This document shows positions 27,320 to 36,496 of a stretch of DNA of 47,081 nucleotides, piece by piece. Position numbers and translations under genes: made by a program. The number at the start of each line of letters is the position of its first letter. Within the stretch, counting starts at the first letter, position 1. The notes under the pieces are model-generated. The model was not told where the DNA came from, did not search any database, and was given only the letters and a program-made list of their open reading frames with translations. This DNA is from Anaerolineae bacterium. Its GTDB lineage: Bacteria > Chloroflexota > Anaerolineae > J102. The stretch is taken from NCBI GenBank assembly GCA_027002405.1, contig JALWZT010000252.1:1-47081 (forward strand). Direction: 5' to 3'.

Positions 27320-27475
27320 GTCATTCCGAGGGAGCGAAGCGACCGAGGCATGTCCTGAGCGCAGCCGAAGGAAATCTAGCGAAGCGCAAAAACCACGGCA
27401 TGGCGCTCGCTTCGCTCGCTAGATGCCCTTCGGTTCCTCAGGGCAGGCTTCGCTCCCTCCGGTCGCTCAGTAACC
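27320..27475. repeat. GGAGCGAAGCGACCGAGG...CCTCCGGTCGCTCAG inverted-repeat element
   Basis: Near copies at ~25300-25410 and, inverted, ~38675-38860. Confidence 0.8.
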
Positions 27476-27540
27476 GTCTAAAAATGTGTTTCCGTTTTTG
27501 TGCTCATCGACTGAAGTCGAACACTTAAGGCCTACGGCCA

Positions 27541-27733
27541 GACCCCCTCTTCATCTCCCCCGCAAGCGGGGGAGAACAGCGGAAGGGGATCAGATGACGG
27601 CCTCCGCCGTCCAAAACGGCGACAAAAGGGGTCGCCGAAGGGCGACCCTTGGCGCAATCTGATTCAGTTTCCTCATCTCCTCCCCCGCCCGTGTCGGAGT
27701 GGGGGAGGAACCAAAGGAGGGGGTCTGCGCCTC
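27541..27733. repeat. Nested inverted-repeat element bounded by GACCCCCTC/GAGGGGGTC-like ends
   Basis: Contains CCCCCGCAAGCGGGGG and other nested hairpins (GGGTCGCCGAAGGGCGACCC); G/C-run ends are complementary. Confidence 0.65.
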
Positions 27734-27796
27734 CATAGGCACGAGTTTACTCGGCAAGGGTTGCGGCAAAAAAGGGAAGTTATTTCTGGACGCTCA

Positions 27797-27852
27797 CATA
27801 GCAAGGTAAAAACCACGAAGACACGAAGGCACCAAGGCACGAAGGAGAAAAA
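27797..27852. repeat. ATAGCAAGGTAAAAACCACGAAGACACGAAGGCACCAAGGCACGAAGGAG octamer-type repeat
   Basis: Inverted copy at 43580-43632. Confidence 0.85.
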
Positions 27853-27958
27853 ACGCCAGTGTCCAGTTCCTTGTTATGGGATGAGCCATCGCTCATGTCG
27901 ACTGGGGTGAGATGGTTCTTCTGAGGGCGGGTTATGGAGAATCACCGGTGGGGATCCG

Positions 27959-27988
27959 TTGCCCAACCCCGTCGGGCTATGCTACAAT
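27959..27988 (+). promoter_or_regulatory. Predicted promoter TTGCCC-N18-TACAAT upstream of lgt
   Basis: -35 at 27959-27964, -10 at 27983-27988. Confidence 0.5.
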
Positions 27989-28071
27989 GTCCCTCATCCA
28001 TCTTCAGCGCATCCACTGCGGTCATCAGTGTGAATCCGCGCTCCCATTTTCATCCTGCCCCGGAGTTTTTC

Positions 28072-28944
28072 ATGGACCCCATTGCTTTTCATATCGGCTC
28101 GTACCCCGTTTACTGGTACGGCATCATTCTCACTACCGGTGCGGTGTTGGGTGCCTGGCTGGCTTCCTGGATGGCCCGCCAGCGAGGCGACAACCCCGAT
28201 CACATCTGGAACATGCTCATCGTCGTGCTCATTTTGGGCATCATCGGCGCCCGGCTTTACCACGTGTTTTCCCGCCCCGCGGTGGGCATTGGCTGGGACT
28301 ACTACAAGGAACATCCCGCGGATATCTTTATCCCGCGCCATGGTGGCTTTGCCGGCCTGGGCATTTACGGCGCGGTCATCGGCGGCCTGATAGGCATCCT
28401 GGCTTACACCTGGTGGCAGAAACTTCGCTTTTTCCACTGGGTGGATTATGCGGCTGCGGGCGTGCTTTTGGCTCAGGCCATCGGCCGTTGGGGAAACTAC
28501 GTGAACCAGGAACTCTTTGGCCCGCCCACCACCCTGCCCTGGGGCATCAAAATCGATTGCGCCAATCGCCAATTCTACGAACAATACAATTGCAATGTGC
28601 TGGGCCCCGACACCCGCTTCCACCCCACCTTTCTTTACGAATCCCTGTGGAACGCCCTGGGCGTTCTTCTCATGGTCGTTGTGTTCAAAAAATTTCAGCC
28701 CCGCTTGCGCGATGGCGATCTCTTCTTCTTTTACCTTATCTACTACCCCTTGGGGCGGATTTGGGTGGAATACTTCTTCCGCCCCGATGCCTGGACCCTG
28801 GGCGGCCTGCCCACCGCGGTGATCGTTTCCCTCATCGCCATGGCCGTGGGCGCCTTGGGCCTGATTTATAATCACGTCATTCGGAAACCTGCCCCCCAAC
28901 CCGCTCCCCGCTCTTCATCTCAGCGCAAATCCAAGAAAAAATGA
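28072..28944 (+). CDS. lgt: Prolipoprotein diacylglyceryl transferase
   Basis: MDPIAFHIGSYPVYWYGIILTTGAVLGAWLASWMA... and Lgt signature GRWGNYVNQELFGPPT. ORF opens at 27934 but 28072 is the conserved start. Confidence 0.95.
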   Translation: MDPIAFHIGSYPVYWYGIILTTGAVLGAWLASWMARQRGDNPDHIWNMLIVVLILGIIGARLYHVFSRPAVGIGWDYYKEHPADIFIPRHGGFAGLGIYGAVIGGLIGILAYTWWQKLRFFHWVDYAAAGVLLAQAIGRWGNYVNQELFGPPTTLPWGIKIDCANRQFYEQYNCNVLGPDTRFHPTFLYESLWNALGVLLMVVVFKKFQPRLRDGDLFFFYLIYYPLGRIWVEYFFRPDAWTLGGLPTAVIVSLIAMAVGALGLIYNHVIRKPAPQPAPRSSSQRKSKKK

Positions 28945-29399
28945 ACCACACAACCATGAAGAAACCCCTCCTTATCCTTCCCGTCCTTTTCCTGACCCTG
29001 GCTTTGATCTTGACTGCATGTGGCGGTGCTGCTGCGCCCGCTGCCCCTGCAGCCGAAAAGCCCGCCGCAACCGTAGACCTGGCCTCCTTACCGGTGAACC
29101 TGACCGTTGATCAGGTGGCCGCGATCATGAACAACCCCGATGTGGTGCTGATTGATGTGCGGCAGCCCGAAGAATACAATCAAGGCCACATCCCCAACGT
29201 CAAACTCATCCCCCTGGATCAATTGCCTGATCGGATGAACGAGATCCCCAAAGATAAATTCGTGGTCATGACTTGTCGTTCCGGTAATCGGAGCAATCAG
29301 GCCACGCAATTCCTGCGCCAACATGGCTTTGACAATGTGCATAACATGCTGGGAGGCATCATCGCGTGGCAAAATGCGAATCTACCCGTGGAGAAATAA
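28941..29399 (+). CDS. Rhodanese-like domain lipoprotein
   Basis: Lipobox ILTACGG; NPDVVLIDVRQPEEYNQGHIPNVKLIPLDQL, active-site loop MTCRSGNRS; ATGA overlap with lgt. Confidence 0.92.
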   Translation: MNHTTMKKPLLILPVLFLTLALILTACGGAAAPAAPAAEKPAATVDLASLPVNLTVDQVAAIMNNPDVVLIDVRQPEEYNQGHIPNVKLIPLDQLPDRMNEIPKDKFVVMTCRSGNRSNQATQFLRQHGFDNVHNMLGGIIAWQNANLPVEK

Positions 29400-29407
29400 C
29401 CCCTACT

Positions 29408-29437
29408 TTGCTTGAATCACAGGGGCTGGGATATAAT
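29408..29437 (+). promoter_or_regulatory. Predicted promoter TTGCTT-N18-TATAAT
   Basis: -10 TATAAT at 29432-29437, 30 nt before the 29467 start codon. Confidence 0.55.
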
Positions 29438-29466
29438 CACCCTATCTGTCATCGGAGGTTCATTGC

Positions 29467-31041
29467 GTGATTCAACGTAAGACGCAGGATATCGCTTACT
29501 GGTTGGACGCCTACCAGATTGACGACGCCGACCACGAATACATCTATGACTTACTGGCCGAATCGGACGCGCCCATCCCCGCGCGCGATCTGGCATTGGC
29601 CATTATCCGTCGCCGCATGGAAGAGGAAGAACGCTTCCTGCGCGAAACCCTGGCCCAGGCCAATATCTACGACCCCAAAGAAGCCTATCAGGTGGGGGAT
29701 GAGATCTATTTCCCTGCTTTGGGCTTTCGTAAAGGCAAGGTCACAGCCATCCGACCGGGCGCGAATCCTGAACACGGGGATTTCGATGTGATCACCGTGG
29801 CTTTGGAAGGCGCGCGCAAGCCCCGTCTTTTTGCCGCGCGCTTGCAAACCCCCCATAAGCTCAATCGCGACGGCGATACCGAGCTCCCCCTGGATAAACC
29901 CCTCTTCACGCCCGAAGAGATCCTGGCACAGGTTGAGGACGCGCTGGTGGCTAAAATCGAAGCCCATTTGCAGGCCCATACCGACTTCTTCGTGCGAGCC
30001 GGGAATGCCTGGCTGACCGCGGACCAGCTCATCCCGGTGAACATCGGGCATTTGAACATTGCCGAGGCCCTCATCGAAATGGAGGGCAAGCCCGTAACGA
30101 CCCCCAAACTGCTGGAGCAAGTGGAGCTGGAGTCCGATATGCCCGAAAGCATTCGCGTCTTTTCCTTGGACATGGCTCTTCTTCACGACGAGCGGTTTAT
30201 CCCCGTGAGTTTGAACGGTCAACGGGCCTGGTTCTTGCGGCGGTTGATGCCCGCGGCCGCGGTGGAGATCCCCGACGTGTTGCGCTACGAGCCGGTGGCT
30301 TATGACCGCTCCCTGCTCAACGTGGAGCTGCTCCAGGCTGAATACCAGGTCCAGGATGAATGGAGCGATGCCCCCGAACCGGAAGAGGGCGAAGTCCCTG
30401 CCTCCGCGGTCTTTCATCTGATTTACCCCCACCAGGTGGCCGGGACCATGCCCCTCACCCCGACCATTCGTCGGCTCCTATCCCTGGGTTCTCAGGACAT
30501 GGTGGCCGCCATCACCCTGGTGGATGGGCGATGGGGGGACAGATTTACCGGTTGGGTGGTTCCCCAAGGCCGCTACATCGCGGGCCTGGAACACTGGTAC
30601 AAAGAACACAAGCTCCCCATCGGCACGAAACTCTACCTTCAGCCTACAGACCAGCCTGGCGAATATCTTTTGGACTTCAAACCCCAGCGGGCGAAACGCC
30701 ATTGGGTGCGCCTGGCTACGGTTCAAGGCCGCAAACTGGTCTTCCAGACCCAGCAAAAAGCCATCAATGTGGAGGTCGATGACCAATTGCTGCTCAGCGT
30801 GGGAGACCCGTCGGCCATCGATGATCTCCGCCAGATGGTGGAGCTGGAAGGCTATAGCGTGGAAGACCTGGTGGCCATGATCATGCCTGAACTGGCCCGC
30901 ATGAGCCCCCAAGGCACGGCCCATGTCAAGACCTTGTACAGCGCGGTGAATTTAGTACGCAGGCTGCCCCCGGGCCCCATTTTTGCGGCTCTGGTGCAGA
31001 TCGGTGCCACCGACACCGGCAGCGGCTTTTGGAGTCTGTAA
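29467..31041 (+). CDS. Hypothetical protein (524 aa)
   Basis: Long ORF with GTG start, promoter upstream and Shine-Dalgarno-like GGAGG; no recognised domain. Confidence 0.85.
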   Translation: MIQRKTQDIAYWLDAYQIDDADHEYIYDLLAESDAPIPARDLALAIIRRRMEEEERFLRETLAQANIYDPKEAYQVGDEIYFPALGFRKGKVTAIRPGANPEHGDFDVITVALEGARKPRLFAARLQTPHKLNRDGDTELPLDKPLFTPEEILAQVEDALVAKIEAHLQAHTDFFVRAGNAWLTADQLIPVNIGHLNIAEALIEMEGKPVTTPKLLEQVELESDMPESIRVFSLDMALLHDERFIPVSLNGQRAWFLRRLMPAAAVEIPDVLRYEPVAYDRSLLNVELLQAEYQVQDEWSDAPEPEEGEVPASAVFHLIYPHQVAGTMPLTPTIRRLLSLGSQDMVAAITLVDGRWGDRFTGWVVPQGRYIAGLEHWYKEHKLPIGTKLYLQPTDQPGEYLLDFKPQRAKRHWVRLATVQGRKLVFQTQQKAINVEVDDQLLLSVGDPSAIDDLRQMVELEGYSVEDLVAMIMPELARMSPQGTAHVKTLYSAVNLVRRLPPGPIFAALVQIGATDTGSGFWSL

Positions 31042-31073
31042 CCCTCAACCTTACCGATACGAGAATAGCAACC

Positions 31074-31496
31074 ATGCCCTGGAAACGACCCACCCTCGAC
31101 ACCCCTTTCCATATCGATTGGGAATGGTGGCGAGCCAACGAAAGCAATTATCGCTTTTATCTCTACGAACAGCTCTGCGATGCCTGTCGGGAGCGCTATT
31201 CTGTGGACGAAGATGTCCAGGCTGTGGATTGGATCGATCCCGAAACCGCGGAGGTCACCGCGGACGCGGATGCCTGGCTCATCTGTCTGACCAAACATTG
31301 CGCTCAGGAGCCTCATTACATTTCTGTGGATTTGCCTTTGGCCGCGGCTGTGTTTCGCGTCTTTCTTATCAATGGCAACCGCCCTCTCACCCCCCGGCAG
31401 TTGCACGATCACCTGCCCTGGCGTGATGCCCGCACCATCCTGCGGGTCATCGGCAGCCGCAAGATTCATTATGGCATTCGCCCTGTGGTGGACTAA
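31074..31496 (+). CDS. Hypothetical protein (140 aa)
   Basis: ATG at 31074 (MPWKRPTLDTPFHIDWEWWRANESNYRFYLYEQLCDACRERY); in an apparent operon with flanking genes. Confidence 0.75.
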   Translation: MPWKRPTLDTPFHIDWEWWRANESNYRFYLYEQLCDACRERYSVDEDVQAVDWIDPETAEVTADADAWLICLTKHCAQEPHYISVDLPLAAAVFRVFLINGNRPLTPRQLHDHLPWRDARTILRVIGSRKIHYGIRPVVD

Positions 31497-31502
31497 GCGC
31501 CT

Positions 31503-32402
31503 ATGAAGATCAAACGCATTGTCGAAGCAGTTCCCAATTTTTCCGAAGGGCGTCGTCAGGACGTGATCCAGGCGATTGTAGCGGCCTACAACAGCGTGGA
31601 AGGCGCTCGGGTCATCGATGTGTCCTCCGACCCTGATCACAACCGCACGGTGGTGACCCTGGTGGGGGAACCCGAAGCCGTGAGCGAAGCCCTCTTCCGC
31701 GGCATCGCCAAAGCCGCGGAGCTCATTGACATGGACAGGCACCAGGGCGAACATCCTCGCATCGGTGCCACGGACGTGGTTCCCTTCGTGCCCATCAAAC
31801 ATGTCAAGATGGAGGAGGCCGTGCAATTGGCCCGAGACCTGGCCTTGCGGGTGAGCGAGGAGCTAGGCATCCCCGTCTATCTCTATGCCAAAGCGGCCAC
31901 CCGTCCCGAACGCCAGGTGTTGTCGCACATCCGCAAGGGAGATTACGAAGGGCTGAAAGCCGACCTGGAGGCGGGAAAAGAGGAACGTTTCCCCGATTTC
32001 GGCCCGCCCCACCTGGGCAAAGCCGGGGCCACGGTGATTGGAGCTCGCCCTCCCCTTATCGCCTACAACATCTACCTCACCACCGATGATGTGAGCATTG
32101 CCAAAAAGATCGCCCGGGCCGTGCGCCATTCCTCCGGCGGATTGCGCTACGTCCAGGCCATGGGGGTGCTGGTGGAAGGCAAGGCTCAGGTTTCGATGAA
32201 TTTATTGGATTACACCAAAACCCCGGTGTATCGGGTGACGGAATTGATTCGTCGGGAGGCTGCCCGCTATGGCGTGGGGATTCAGAGCGCGGAACTCATT
32301 GGCCTGATCCCGCAGCAAGCCCTTATCGACGCGGCCCAGTGGTATCTCCAGTTGGATAACCTCACCCCTGAGGGGATTCTGGAGAATCATTTGGAGGATT
32401 AA
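31503..32402 (+). CDS. ftcD: Glutamate formimidoyltransferase
   Basis: VEAVPNFSEGRRQDVIQAI; RVIDVSSDPDHNRTVVTLVG; MDRHQGEHPRIGATDVVPFVP. Confidence 0.95.
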   Translation: MKIKRIVEAVPNFSEGRRQDVIQAIVAAYNSVEGARVIDVSSDPDHNRTVVTLVGEPEAVSEALFRGIAKAAELIDMDRHQGEHPRIGATDVVPFVPIKHVKMEEAVQLARDLALRVSEELGIPVYLYAKAATRPERQVLSHIRKGDYEGLKADLEAGKEERFPDFGPPHLGKAGATVIGARPPLIAYNIYLTTDDVSIAKKIARAVRHSSGGLRYVQAMGVLVEGKAQVSMNLLDYTKTPVYRVTELIRREAARYGVGIQSAELIGLIPQQALIDAAQWYLQLDNLTPEGILENHLED

Positions 32403-33231
32403 GCGCGGCCCACATGGCCTCCACGGGCGCGGGCTGGCCGGTCCATTGTTCCCAGGCCAGGGCGCCCTGATACACCAACATTCCCAGACCATTCCATGCC
32501 CGCGCGCCTGCTTCCTGGGCCTGGGCCATAAGGCGGGTACGCGGGGGATTATAGATCAGATCGTAAACCCATTGGTGGGGCAGGATGGGAAGGTCCTGAG
32601 GCCAGGGAGAAGCTTCTTCGTGGGGATGCATGCCCACCGGGGTGCAATGGACGATAAGCTGGACCCGAGGTCCCCAGCGAGGGAGCTCATCCCACGGGTG
32701 GGGCTGGAGAAGCCCCGGTTGGGGGATATGAGGTGCGAGGGACGCGACCAATGTTTGGGCTTGCTCGACGCGACGGGCCAGGATATGGATGGGGACTTGG
32801 CGCATGGCCAGGGCATAGGCCACGGCCCGGGCCGACCCCCCCGCGCCCAGGATCAAAGCTCCCCTCTCGCGCAATGGCCGAAAGGAAAGCCCTTTTGTTT
32901 CCAGGTCTCGCATAAACCCCGGCGCGTCGGTATTGGTGCCCCACAGGGTGCCCTGTTCGTCCACCACCATGGTATTCACCGCGCCGATGGCCCGGGCTTC
33001 GGCCGTGAGGCTATCCAGGTAAGGGATCACGGCCTGTTTATGGGGCACGGTGACATTGGCGCCCCGGAACCCCAAAGCCCGCAGGCCCAGCACGGCTTCG
33101 CCCACCCGCTGCGGGGGGACGGGCAGGAGGGCATAGTAACCATCCAGCCCCGCGGCCCGAAACGCGGCGTTGTGCATGAGAGGGGATCGGGAATGGCCGA
33201 CGGGCCAGCCTATCAAACCTACCAGGATCAT
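32362..33231 (-). CDS. aroE: Shikimate dehydrogenase
   Basis: LIGWPVGHSRSPLMHNAAFRAAGLDGYYALLPVP; GANVTVPHK; LILGAGGSARAVAYAL. Confidence 0.95.
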   Translation of the reverse strand: MILVGLIGWPVGHSRSPLMHNAAFRAAGLDGYYALLPVPPQRVGEAVLGLRALGFRGANVTVPHKQAVIPYLDSLTAEARAIGAVNTMVVDEQGTLWGTNTDAPGFMRDLETKGLSFRPLRERGALILGAGGSARAVAYALAMRQVPIHILARRVEQAQTLVASLAPHIPQPGLLQPHPWDELPRWGPRVQLIVHCTPVGMHPHEEASPWPQDLPILPHQWVYDLIYNPPRTRLMAQAQEAGARAWNGLGMLVYQGALAWEQWTGQPAPVEAMWAALNPPNDSPESPQG

Positions 33232-33254
33232 GGTTGGAAGGGAGTGTCAGGTAC

Positions 33255-33665
33255 CAGGTGGAGGGAACGCAGTCGCCACGAGCGGCGGCTCGCCGATACC
33301 GAGGAAAACGCCTCGCGGCCAGGCTGGCGCGGGAAGCCACGCACGTGATGCGTAAGGCGTGACGCGTAAGGCTCTCACGTTTTACGTTTCACGCATCACG
33401 CCCGTTGCCGTCTCGCTCAACGTAGGCCTGGCGATCCTTCCGCAACCGACGACCATGCTATTTTTAAAGCAGTCCGACGGCGGGCCACCCCGCGCCGATA
33501 CCGACGAAAATGCCTTGCGGCCAGGGCGGCGTGACTCGTATTCCGTATTGCGTATTGCGTAACGACTGGACGGAATACGGAATACGCAATACGAACCTTT
33601 GCCGACTCGCCCAACGTCGGCCTGGCGATTCCTCAGCAACCAGCGATCATTCTATTTTCATAGCA
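33255..33665. repeat. Composite intergenic repeat island 3 (inverted relative to island 2)
   Basis: Two ~200-bp units in reverse orientation, one with the GTGATGC core and one with the CGTATTC core. Confidence 0.85.
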
Positions 33666-33666
33666 G

Positions 33667-34644
33667 TCACTTGCGATACAACTCACGAAACTCCTCCGGA
33701 CTTTGCGCCGTGCGGATGGCTTTCTCCAGGATACGCAGGATGCCCAGATCGGTAATGGCTTCTATCTCGGGCATGAGCTTCAGCCCTTCCATCCCGAACT
33801 TCAACTCCAGGCCCAGGGCGATGGCTTCCAATACGCCCTCGCGATAGCCTTGCTCACGTCCCCGTTCCAGGCCCTCTTCCCGCCCGCGCATCAGGCCCTC
33901 CATAAGGCCTTCTCCGCGGCCTTCTTCTCGCCCGCGCGCCAGGCCTTCTTCCAGGCCCTCCTGGAAACCTTGCTTGAACCCTTCTTTCAGGCCCTCTTCC
34001 AGGCCTTCCTGTTTGATCAGTTCATAGCCAAAGGATTGTATCATCAGGTCCCTCCGTCGATTCAAGAGATGCCGGGCCAGGTCCTTGGACACCAGCCCTG
34101 CCATCAAGGTCATATTCGTCAACATGTCCGCCTTGGCCTCCTCCGTCAGATCGCTGTCCACGATGGCCCGCTCCGCCTCTACGGCCACATCCACGCCCCC
34201 TTGCATCAGCGGCGTCAGGGGCATGAGACACACCTTGTTTTCGCGGAGGACCTCGGCCGCATCCAGCTCATACGGTTTCACCAGGCGGAAGCGGTAGTCC
34301 ACTTCCCGGTCGTGGTAGTGGTCCGTGGCCGAGGGGGAGGGCCGGAGGAGCATGACCACGGTGATGGCATCCAGCTCCTCCCGTAGCACATGCCGGGCCC
34401 GATACTCCAGCAGGCGCTGGGGCATGTTCCGCTGCCAGTAGGTCTGGAACTCGATGAGGACGAGGAATTCTTCCCCATCCTCTTGCACGACGCGCAACAG
34501 GAAATCGCTGGTGCGCACGCTGGTGGTTTCCCAGGGCCGTTCCTCCATGAGGGTACTGCTGGTCACAGGGATGTCCAGCAGGTCGCGCAGGATGGCGGCG
34601 TGACAATGGCGGAGAAGTTCCTTGAGCGCGGCGTCGTACTTCAT
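33667..34644 (-). CDS. Rpn/PD-(D/E)XK-family putative transposase/nuclease
   Basis: SDFLLRVVQEDGEEFLVLIEFQTYWQRNMPQRLLEYRARHV; C-terminal [ER]GxxEG tetrad repeats typical of this family. Confidence 0.85.
   Translation of the reverse strand: MKYDAALKELLRHCHAAILRDLLDIPVTSSTLMEERPWETTSVRTSDFLLRVVQEDGEEFLVLIEFQTYWQRNMPQRLLEYRARHVLREELDAITVVMLLRPSPSATDHYHDREVDYRFRLVKPYELDAAEVLRENKVCLMPLTPLMQGGVDVAVEAERAIVDSDLTEEAKADMLTNMTLMAGLVSKDLARHLLNRRRDLMIQSFGYELIKQEGLEEGLKEGFKQGFQEGLEEGLARGREEGRGEGLMEGLMRGREEGLERGREQGYREGVLEAIALGLELKFGMEGLKLMPEIEAITDLGILRILEKAIRTAQSPEEFRELYRK
33829..34008 (-). repeat. 12-bp coding tandem repeat encoding ~15 xGxx tetrads
   Basis: EGLEEGLKEGFKQGFQEGLEEGLARGREEGRGEGLMEGLMRGREEGLERGREQGYREGVL. 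Confidence 0.85.
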
Positions 34645-34715
34645 GAACTATGAGAGGAGCAAGGAGATTGTAGGGGGATTGTAGCACAGAGCGGCGGGTT
34701 GGGCAACGGCTTCCG

Positions 34716-34871
34716 GGTTAGGATCAGGATTAGGATTAGGATCAGGATTAGGATTGGGGTTGGGCGATATGAGTGATGGCTCACCGCATAACGACGAGAA
34801 TGAGAACGCAGATTTGCGCAGATGCAACGCAGATTTCCACTGATTACTGATCACTGATTACTGATTACTCT
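34716..34871. repeat. GGATTA/GGATCA hexamer array plus CGCAGAT and ATCAGTN tracts
   Basis: TTAGGATCAGGATTAGGATTAGGATCAGGATTAGGATTGGGG ... CGCAGATTTGCGCAGATGCAACGCAGATTTCCACTGATTACTGATCACTGATTAC. Confidence 0.9.
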
Positions 34872-35867
34872 ATCGCTGGCATGGGGTGGGATCTCATGCC
34901 GGTGCTGCCAGCGCCACCACAGGCCCACCGGATACCCCAGCATCTTGGCCACATCCCCCACCACCCGGATGATGGGAATGAGGCCCAGGGTGTAGAGCTT
35001 TTCGAAGGTGTAAAGGGGGATGCCGCCGGGCAGGGGGCGTTCCCACGCCCGCATCAGGCGGGTGTAAGGACGTTTGACATAAACGAAGAAGCCAAAAAGC
35101 CCCCAAAGCCAAAATGCCCGGGTCTTTTTGCGTCCCAGGATGGCCAGGGTGGGGACCGCTACCAGATAGGTGCCGTAGCGGATCGCGTGGCGGTGCCGCC
35201 ACAGGTCGGCTTTGCCATCCCCCCGGGCGTAGCGGTAGTATTGCCAGAAGAATTCCCGTAAACTGCGGCGAGGCCGAAAGCGGGCGATGGCTGTGGGAGC
35301 CCAGGCGAAGAACCCATAGCGCTTGCGCAGTTCGAAATCGAAGATCAGGTCTTCGCAATAGTCCAGCCATTCGGGGTACCCGCCCACGGCTTCCCACGCG
35401 GTTTTGCGAAAAGCCAGGGAACGGCTGGAAGGCAGAAAGGTTTGGGGATCGATCTCGCTGAGATCGGGCAGGGTGGTCGCGCCCAGGGCCATTTCAAACG
35501 CGTTCCAGGGTTCAGGGACAAAAAAGCCCGAGACCACGGCCACGTCGGGGTTTTCCCGCAAGGGGCGGGTGATGGCTTCCAGCCAGGTGGGGACCAGAGT
35601 CACCCCCGCGTCGGTGACCGCGATGATGTCTCCCCGGGCTTCGGCTACGGCCCGGTTACGCCCCTGGGAGATGTTCGCGCCCGGCTGTACCATGACGCGC
35701 AGGGGCAGACGATCCTGGTACGCGCGCAGGTGCTCCAGGGTATCGTCGCTGGAGCCCCCATCCACAATGACGATTTCGTCCGGAGGGAGGGTTTGTTCCA
35801 GGATGCTATCCAGCAGGTCGCGCACAGCACGACCTTCGTTGTATACGGTGGCGATGAGGGAGATCAT
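34851..35867 (-). CDS. Family 2 glycosyltransferase
   Basis: MISLIATVYNEGRAVRDLLDSILEQTLPPDEIVIVDGGSSDDTLE; start at 35867 preferred over the 36089 ORF start. C-terminal codons lie inside a heptamer repeat. Confidence 0.9.
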   Translation of the reverse strand: MISLIATVYNEGRAVRDLLDSILEQTLPPDEIVIVDGGSSDDTLEHLRAYQDRLPLRVMVQPGANISQGRNRAVAEARGDIIAVTDAGVTLVPTWLEAITRPLRENPDVAVVSGFFVPEPWNAFEMALGATTLPDLSEIDPQTFLPSSRSLAFRKTAWEAVGGYPEWLDYCEDLIFDFELRKRYGFFAWAPTAIARFRPRRSLREFFWQYYRYARGDGKADLWRHRHAIRYGTYLVAVPTLAILGRKKTRAFWLWGLFGFFVYVKRPYTRLMRAWERPLPGGIPLYTFEKLYTLGLIPIIRVVGDVAKMLGYPVGLWWRWQHRHEIPPHASDRVISNQ

Positions 35868-35904
35868 GGCGCGAAGGGGGGTTCCACGGGGGGATGGCAA
35901 CACG

Positions 35905-36423
35905 TTAGGCGGCTTCGGCCGCGGGAGGGGTGGGCGCGGGACGCTGAGCCAGTTCCTGATCGATGAGCAAAATGCCCGGGGGATAATCTTTGACCATGCG
36001 CACTCGGGCCAGGACGTCGCTGGCGCTTTTTTCCTCTTCCACCTGCTCATCAATGAACCATTGGAGCAGGGTTTGGGTAGGGTAGTCACCTTCTTCTACG
36101 GCCAGCTTGTAGAGGTCGTGAATGCGGGCCGTGACATGCTGTTCATGTTCCAAGACCTGGGCGAAGATGGCTTCCACCGAGCCGAAGTCGGCTGGCGGTG
36201 CCTCGATGGCTTTGAGAATGACTCGGCCCCCGCGGTCGTTCATGAAATCGAAAAACTTGAGGGCGTGGAAGACTTCCTCTTCATACTGCATGCGCATCCA
36301 ATGGGCCATACCAGGTAAGTCTTTGTATTCCAGATAAGCCGCCATGGACAGATAAAGGTAGGCGGAGTAGTATTCGGCATTGATTTGGTCGTTGATGGCG
36401 TCTTGCAGCCGTTGACTGAACAT
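35905..36423 (-). CDS. Ferritin
   Basis: LQDAINDQINAEYYSAYLYLSMAAYLEYKDLPGMAHWMRMQYEEEVFHALKFFDFM. Confidence 0.95.
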   Translation of the reverse strand: MFSQRLQDAINDQINAEYYSAYLYLSMAAYLEYKDLPGMAHWMRMQYEEEVFHALKFFDFMNDRGGRVILKAIEAPPADFGSVEAIFAQVLEHEQHVTARIHDLYKLAVEEGDYPTQTLLQWFIDEQVEEEKSASDVLARVRMVKDYPPGILLIDQELAQRPAPTPPAAEAA

Positions 36424-36496
36424 GGGATACCTCGTGAAAGAAAGGATGAAGATGTCGATGACTTATTTTACTCCATTTCAGGGCTGGCGACAATGC

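Noticed and set aside
34716-34760. True telomere or linear-replicon end from the GGATTA array
   Set aside because: Short, degenerate, internal and repeated at many spacers; no sign of a replicon end.
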